DNA of 64,000 nt from Serendipita indica DSM 11827 (lineage: Eukaryota; Basidiomycota; Agaricomycetes; Sebacinales; Serendipitaceae). Where the stretch lies: NCBI GenBank assembly GCA_910890315.1, contig CAJVGD010000006.1, forward strand, positions 1,364,001 to 1,428,000, written 5' to 3'. Of the stretch, positions 58,789 through 64,000 are shown piece after piece. Positions within the stretch are counted from its first letter, which is position 1. Each line of letters starts with the position of its first letter. A model generated the notes under the pieces. The model did not search any database. It was not told the origin of the DNA and saw nothing but the letters and a program-made list of their open reading frames with translations. The position numbers and the translations under genes were made by a program.

Positions 58789-58917
58789 ACAGTGCTATAG
58801 ACTTTGTCTTGTTCTGATTATTGCAGTGGCTGACACTGCCTGTTGCCGAGCCTTGCGGCAAATTTGTTCCAAACGCTCCTTGTCTCCTTCCACGCTGGTC
58901 GCGGGCCTCGACTCCTA

Positions 58918-61900
58918 ATGTGAGCGGAGATCATAAACTTGGCAAATCGTAGTAGCTAACACTTTAAATCCCATCAACAGGACGAATCGAGGCCAAGAGA
59001 TCAAGGTCTCTCTCAAGGATCGTATCGCCGCGCTCGGTCTGGACAATCCATCTGCGAGCACATCAAATACCCCGTCAAATGCTACTCCAGCACCATATCT
59101 CTCGTCCGGAGCGGTTTCGCTTCCCGTCGCTGGCGTCCGGGACAAGGCTGCTCGTTTCGAAAGCATTGGCGGCGTTCCAGTCCCGCGCGGAAGCTTTGGT
59201 TTAGGTGCTCCTCCTGCTTTTCAAGGTCCGTCACGGGCTGGAGAACTGTACGGAAACCGAATCCCGAGCGGAGGTCGCAGTCCTGGCAGCTCTCCAAGTC
59301 GCACCCTCGCGGACGATCCTGCAGCACCCGAGTTTACAAGAGTAAAGCTGCGTAGCATTTCATCGGCTGCGTCGCTCGACTTGCTGGACTCCACCCAGTA
59401 TGGCATGACCATTGCCGTCATTCCACCGTCTCCAGCCCTTGTTCCCCCTCAAGAAGACCCTCCAGGAGAATTAAAATCTGAGGTTGAACCAAAAAATGAA
59501 CCAAACGTGTCGGATGCCCTCGAGACTTCCAACTCTCCCGTCGCAGTTTCCGAGACTGCTTCACCTTTAAGTGATGATGGCCAGGAAATTGAAATCAACA
59601 CTTCCCCAGCCACAGCACCGGTGATGAGTTTGGAGGCTATTCCAGAATCCCCGGCAAATCAGGCGGCTCCTACCCCATTCGTAGCAAGGCCGACCATTGC
59701 CTCCAAACGTCGATCCATCGTGCTTAGCTCGCCAATTATCCTCCCTTCTACTTTGGAAGATTCAGCCCCTAAGACTGCGGATCCCACGGCCACGGGTCAT
59801 CCAAAGCGGTCGACAACCCTTTCGCCTCAATCCACTCCTCGGAGAACAAAGTCTCAGGCGTCCTCCCGGGATGGATCAATGTCCAGTACCGGTAGTGTTT
59901 TTAACTCCCCGCCGTCCGATGAGGGCGAAGTCAGCGGCGGGGGGAGCCCTCGTTCGCCCACCTTGGAGGCCATGAACGACTTCCAAGGCACCAACATCGA
60001 TTTCTTACTTCCCACTTCTCCCACTAACGAACCTATCTCGCCTGCTCCCCCGACTCTACCAACCCCGACCAACCGTCAACCCTCGACCATCCCAAGTCCA
60101 GCCCGAACTGAAATACCGTGGAGTAACGGGATACTCAGTGACGACACCCTAGCTACAAATGATCTGAATCTTGAGGACGACGGATATCTTGCTGCAGCGA
60201 TATCTTCTGTCGATTTCCAACCACCAGAACCGACCCAGAAACCGACGGCCCGACGGCCATCTGTGCTCAGCACCAGCGAGCTTGCATACCTTCAGCCCAC
60301 GCCTCCTCAAAGCATCGAAGATGGTCTCAACGATGACCTTGAACGCAACCCCAAACGCTTGTCCGTATTCGCTTCTCGCGCCAGGACGTCGACATTGCCG
60401 GATGCTCCCCCAAGCGATGCAAACTCTTCACCGGTCGCCGTCAGTCCCCAGAGACGCCTCTCAGAGACACTCGCAGAAACGGCTTCTCCAGCTCGTGTCA
60501 TGCGAGAACTTCGCCAGCTGAACATGGAGCACAGTTCGCCAATCGTCATTTCTCCACCAAAACGCGCGTCCGTACTTTCGATGATGGTTTCGAGCCCCGT
60601 CACACCAGTCGAGAGCGATGCAGTGAGTTATTTTGCCTTGTGTCTCGACACGACTGACCTAGACAGCTTCTTAGATCCAAGCCGGAGACAGAGCAGAGGA
60701 GCCCAAGTCCCCTCCGGCCAAATGCACGGGAGCGTGGTTTTGCTTCGGGTGAGACCAGGAGTCGGTCACCACTTACGGAGCCCTTAGAGGCACCAGTTCG
60801 TTCTTCATCCCTTACAACCTCGGCTGGGCCATCGCAGAGAGGCTCTATGATTGACGACGTGTCACCAACAACCGCTAGTGTCTTCAGTATACCACAAAGT
60901 TATAGTGGAACTAGCGATGCGTCTCATAGCGGTCTGTCGAGGGCCAGTTCGCCTCAAGATACAATTGCTTTCCCGACCACATTGACGACGACCCAATTTA
61001 GCCTCCAGCCCTTTACCACCCCGGTGGCCAACTCCCCGACGGCGTCGATACCAACTCATGCTGATACTGCCGACTCGATCAGGACCACGAGCCCATCACC
61101 TCCAGCCTCCTTCCGATCCTTATATTCTGCAGGAAGATTACCACCATCATCCCGTGGGCCTGGACCTCATCCTCCTACCAGCAAGGTACCACTTTTACAG
61201 AGGGCAGTGACGCTTATGAGCAGGGCTCTACCTCCCGTTCCAGTGGAAGAGCTCCCACGCCGATCAGCATCTGCGTTTCAAGCTATTCGATCACGCACAT
61301 CTTCAAAGGCCAAGAAAGAACAAGCCAAGCTAGCGCTGGATGGTGGCAAACGACCTGAAACAATTTACGACGACTCGTCACCGCGACCAAGCATGTCGGG
61401 ACCTAGGATGCGAACAACTAGTTCGCCATTGGTCTTGTCGAATGCGGACGATACACCCAGAAATTCTTCCTCTGTACCTCCTGTTCCTACCATACCACCG
61501 GTAGTGATCACCACCGAAGCGGACGACTCGACACCGATCGCTCGAATGTTCATGCAAAAGAAGGAACAGTCACTGAGAGGTCAGAATGCACAAGGCATGG
61601 CTCCTTCAGCCTTTCGGTCAGACTCCCCTAGCCCTTCCCTCTCTTCAACCTATGGAAGCATGTCGTCATGTGGGCCCGCACATCTCTTCAGCCCATCATT
61701 TGACCAGGGAATCTTTGACGCATTTCCCGAAGTGCCAGACCATCTCCCGACGCCTTCTGTAATTATACGACATACTAAAGGCACACGAGCTCAGTTGGGT
61801 CTGATGCCCAATCGCTCGGCGTCGGAATTGGAAGGTGCAGGACGCGAGGTGCAAGCGTCGTCGCCGTCCAAGTCGGACGATGGTTATGCATTTAATCGGG

Positions 61901-62097
61901 ATGCAGACGCAAGCTCGACGGGGACAATCAAGACGAGCAATAAATCAAATGATGTTGACGAGTTTGGGAACCAAAGACCGCCTGGGCGACGAAAGAACTC
62001 GTCTCGCAAGGTTATCCCTGGCTGGTCTGATGAGGAGGATGAAAAGGTGGAAACCGGATGGGCGAACGTTAGTATCACACGGGCTCGAATCGCTTGA
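58918..62097 (+). CDS. Large Ser/Pro/Thr-rich low-complexity protein
   Basis: I propose that the start codon is split by an intron: AT at 58918-58919, donor GTGAGC, acceptor CAACAG at 58980, then G at 58981, giving MTNRGQEIKVSLKDRIAALG. The coding exons 58981-60622 and 60667-62097 then join in phase to 1,024 residues. Unspliced, the ATG is followed at once by TGA. The protein is largely disordered: clusters of SP/TP sites, PPVPVEELPRRSASAFQAIR, a basic SRTSSKAKKEQAKLAL, polar repeats of SSP, and an acidic C-terminus (PGWSDEEDEKVETGWANV). The short N-terminal SLKDRIAAL element occurs in some fungal cortical or actin-associated proteins, too little to name a family. The many SP/TP sites suggest kinase regulation. 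Confidence 0.65.
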
Positions 62098-62416
62098 ATT
62101 TATTTATGGTTGACGGGTCGCGGAACCGAGTATCATAGCTTTCACCTTTGTAATTATGGCCGGTGTATATTCCTGGTTTCAATTTCATTCACTACAATCG
62201 CACCTACTTGCGTGTGTAATATCAGGGACTCAATCTAGCGGCTGCGGTCATCTGTATCGATAGCTAATCGTGACACGACGGCAGAACTCAACCCATGCCT
62301 TTGTTCAGGGTAATGTCAGGAAGCCAACGATGTATATTCATGAGCAAGGGGATTTATACATAACTGGAGTATCGGTAAGCCTCCTACGGTTGAGAAACGT
62401 CTGATATAGCCTCCTG
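62098..62416. other. Convergent intergenic region
   Basis: These 319 bp lie between stop codons of genes on opposite strands and should carry their 3' UTRs. No further feature seen. Confidence 0.5.
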
Positions 62417-63090
62417 TTAGAGGGAGCGGATTTGATCGATGAGTGTCTGATTGTATGCGCCTGGCGGTGCAGTGCCCTCCCAAGCCTCACGGACCAGGCC
62501 AATCAAACTCTGGAGTGGTGCTGGAAGCGTGGTATAGCCAAATTTAGGCGTTAAGAGCACGCCTGTGTTTGTATTCCATCCATACACCGTTGTGGATAAT
62601 CCAGTGGCAGTCCTCAGAGCGTCAACGGGATTTTCGTATTTGATACCATTATCGACCCCCCAACCTGTTTGGGGCAAAGCCTCGGCTTGCTGAATCACGT
62701 CTTGAAACGCCGCGAAGTCTGAGGCCGTAATCTCAAGGACTCTGCCGCCAGCGTCGACCGCGTAATAGGGGCTGAAAAGCGCCACGGTGAATCGGGTACC
62801 GACGTTGGTGTATTGTAGCGCACCAAAGACAAGGTCAGCCTGCTGAGGTCATAGGCCGGTGTCGGACGAGCGAGGGCACGGGAGTGCCACCCAACAGCCG
62901 AAGGAGGATTTCTTCGTTTGAGGTGATGAACATGAGCATCTCCCGTGCGCTGCGTGCCGGAATTGTTGGGTGAGCTCGAGAAGGATGACGTGCCCACGAA
63001 GAACAAGGTAGCAAGGACGAGCGTGACTGCATAAGCTGAGAATCGTCGTATAGATCTGCGCCGGTGGATATCGGTATTTGGTAGCTCCAT
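62417..63090 (-). CDS. Single-pass membrane or secreted protein, unknown
   Basis: It starts MELPNTDIHRRRSIRRFSAY, basic, followed by one hydrophobic segment (AVTLVLATLFFVGTSSF), so a type II membrane or signal-anchored protein. After a Ser/Asn-rich stalk and a His/Lys patch (HVHHLKRRNPP), the C-terminal half reads ADLVFGALQYTNVGTRFTVA, LFSPYYAVDAGGRVLEITAS, DNGIKYENPVDALRTATGLS and YGWNTNTGVLLTPKFGYTT, ending DQIRSL at the TAA (62419-62417). The two halves lie in different frames around 62838-62846 (one base short), with no fitting splice pair found. It is not a family I recognise; a lineage-specific surface protein is likely. Confidence 0.55.
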
Positions 63091-64000
63091 GGTAATTGAA
63101 AGGGCTGATCCAGTTACAAAGGTAATGTCTGGGACGTCATGGTCAGTACAAGCAAATCTGGGAGATGTTGCACACCAGTGCGTTGTGAATCGAGTGCAAG
63201 GCTGGTACGGACTCATAGGTGCAGCCATGTTCACAGGCCTCTTATATACACCTTTTCGGCGCACCCTGGCTCACAAATTCATACCTGCAATATCGCCTTA
63301 GGTCCGTCGTCTACGGCTTTTACGCCATACAACCCTCAAATCCGCCACAGAAGGGACGGGTACGAAGCCCAGAAGGAGCAGTTTCTACGCTCGCTCTCGG
63401 TGATAAGGGTATATTGGAACCGTTGGTTTGACTCATTTGATCGTTTGTCTCCGAGAAGTTGATGGGCTCTGCTTCAGACCTCAGCCGAGGCCGCTCCAGG
63501 GTAGTAGCGGTCATGTCTACAAGGCACGAGAAAGCTGCTTCAAGCATTGAACCCAGATAAATTGACGGTCTTTGGTCTTGTATCCGTTCCTGTGACCAAG
63601 TGAACTCAACAAGAAATTAGTCTCGTTACCCAATACCCGGCACGGTCGCAGGTAGTAAAGTCCGGCTTGGCATTTCTGAGCTAACCAGAACATCCATATC
63701 CATACTTCAGCCGTACAAGAAGAGATCTCCTGGGCGAGGGAGTGGGCCTCCCTTGTATTCCGAGCAGCCTAGGATGGTAGAAAATGATATTTAGAGACCT
63801 TAATCTTGAAAGCGATATCTACTGACATGGTTCACTTATAGTACTGCTGGGTGGCAAATCGCCAACCAGATCCTGCAGCCATGTGAGACTGTCACGAACC
63901 TAGGCAGAGGCCTTGATCTCGAGGCCTTCTCCATCAATCAGCGTAGAAAGAACGGAAATTTACGCTTGTGAACTGGCTTTCAAGGTGACCAGTATATAGC
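63091..64000. other. 910-bp right end without a supported gene
   Basis: It must contain the promoter of the membrane-protein gene at its left edge. The short open frames (63139-63462 plus, 63320-63547 minus) have no recognisable motif. A gene could continue beyond the window end, but I see no coding signal. Confidence 0.4.

Overview
The window is nuclear DNA of a filamentous basidiomycete. Genes are compact and lie on both strands, with many short introns (about 45-75 nt), and many first coding exons are only 2-22 nt long. The gene content (NACHT-WD40 STAND receptors, a DUF7918 protein, a cytosol-type Mn superoxide dismutase and lineage-restricted small membrane proteins) fits an Agaricomycete; Rhizoctonia/Thanatephorus is my best guess, from gene style rather than any database match. 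I saw no tRNA or rRNA gene, CRISPR array, or recognisable transposon or virus-derived element.

Layout. 1-25.8 kb is mostly housekeeping: a 3' fragment of an unknown gene, a Bem1-type polarity scaffold, NAC beta, the NOT3/NOT5 subunit of CCR4-NOT, an alpha/beta-hydrolase-fold protein, MnSOD, a family-2 glycosyltransferase, ribosomal protein uS10 (S20), a membrane RING protein, ARPC2 of the Arp2/3 complex, the DEAD-box helicase Mrh4, the tRNA-thiolation/urmylation enzyme Uba4, a nucleolar-type zinc-finger protein, a broken five-TM protein, a DUF7918 protein and a small secreted protein. 25.8-27.5 kb is the largest stretch without a supported gene.

27.5-35 kb is the accessory core: two intact paralogues of the five-TM family flank a NACHT-WD40 receptor (NLR1) on the same strand. 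A second copy of the receptor (NLR2) lies at 46.1-50.9 kb. Each receptor carries 15 nearly identical 43-residue WD40 repeats in which only a few positions vary. The spacing of these positions matches the hypervariable sites of the Podospora HET-E/HET-D/HNWD incompatibility proteins, so this is probably a self/non-self recognition locus.

35-46 kb holds Rpt2 of the proteasome, an apparent fusion of a gamma-glutamylcyclotransferase-like (AIG2) domain to an Egt2-like PLP lyase/aminotransferase, the RNase P/MRP subunit Pop4, a Slm1/2-like PH protein, V-ATPase subunit e, Coq9 and an SAM-dependent methyltransferase. 51-64 kb holds acetolactate synthase Ilv2, the AP-2 mu subunit, a SAPS-domain phosphatase regulator, a 1,024-residue low-complexity protein and a predicted membrane/secreted protein.

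Five conserved or otherwise clean reading frames each appear to lack exactly one base (Bem1, Uba4, the PLP lyase, the methyltransferase and the 62.4-63.1 kb gene). This looks more like consensus sequence error than biology, and it affects how those models should be read. Exon borders are from my own reading of splice sites and reading phase, without RNA evidence.
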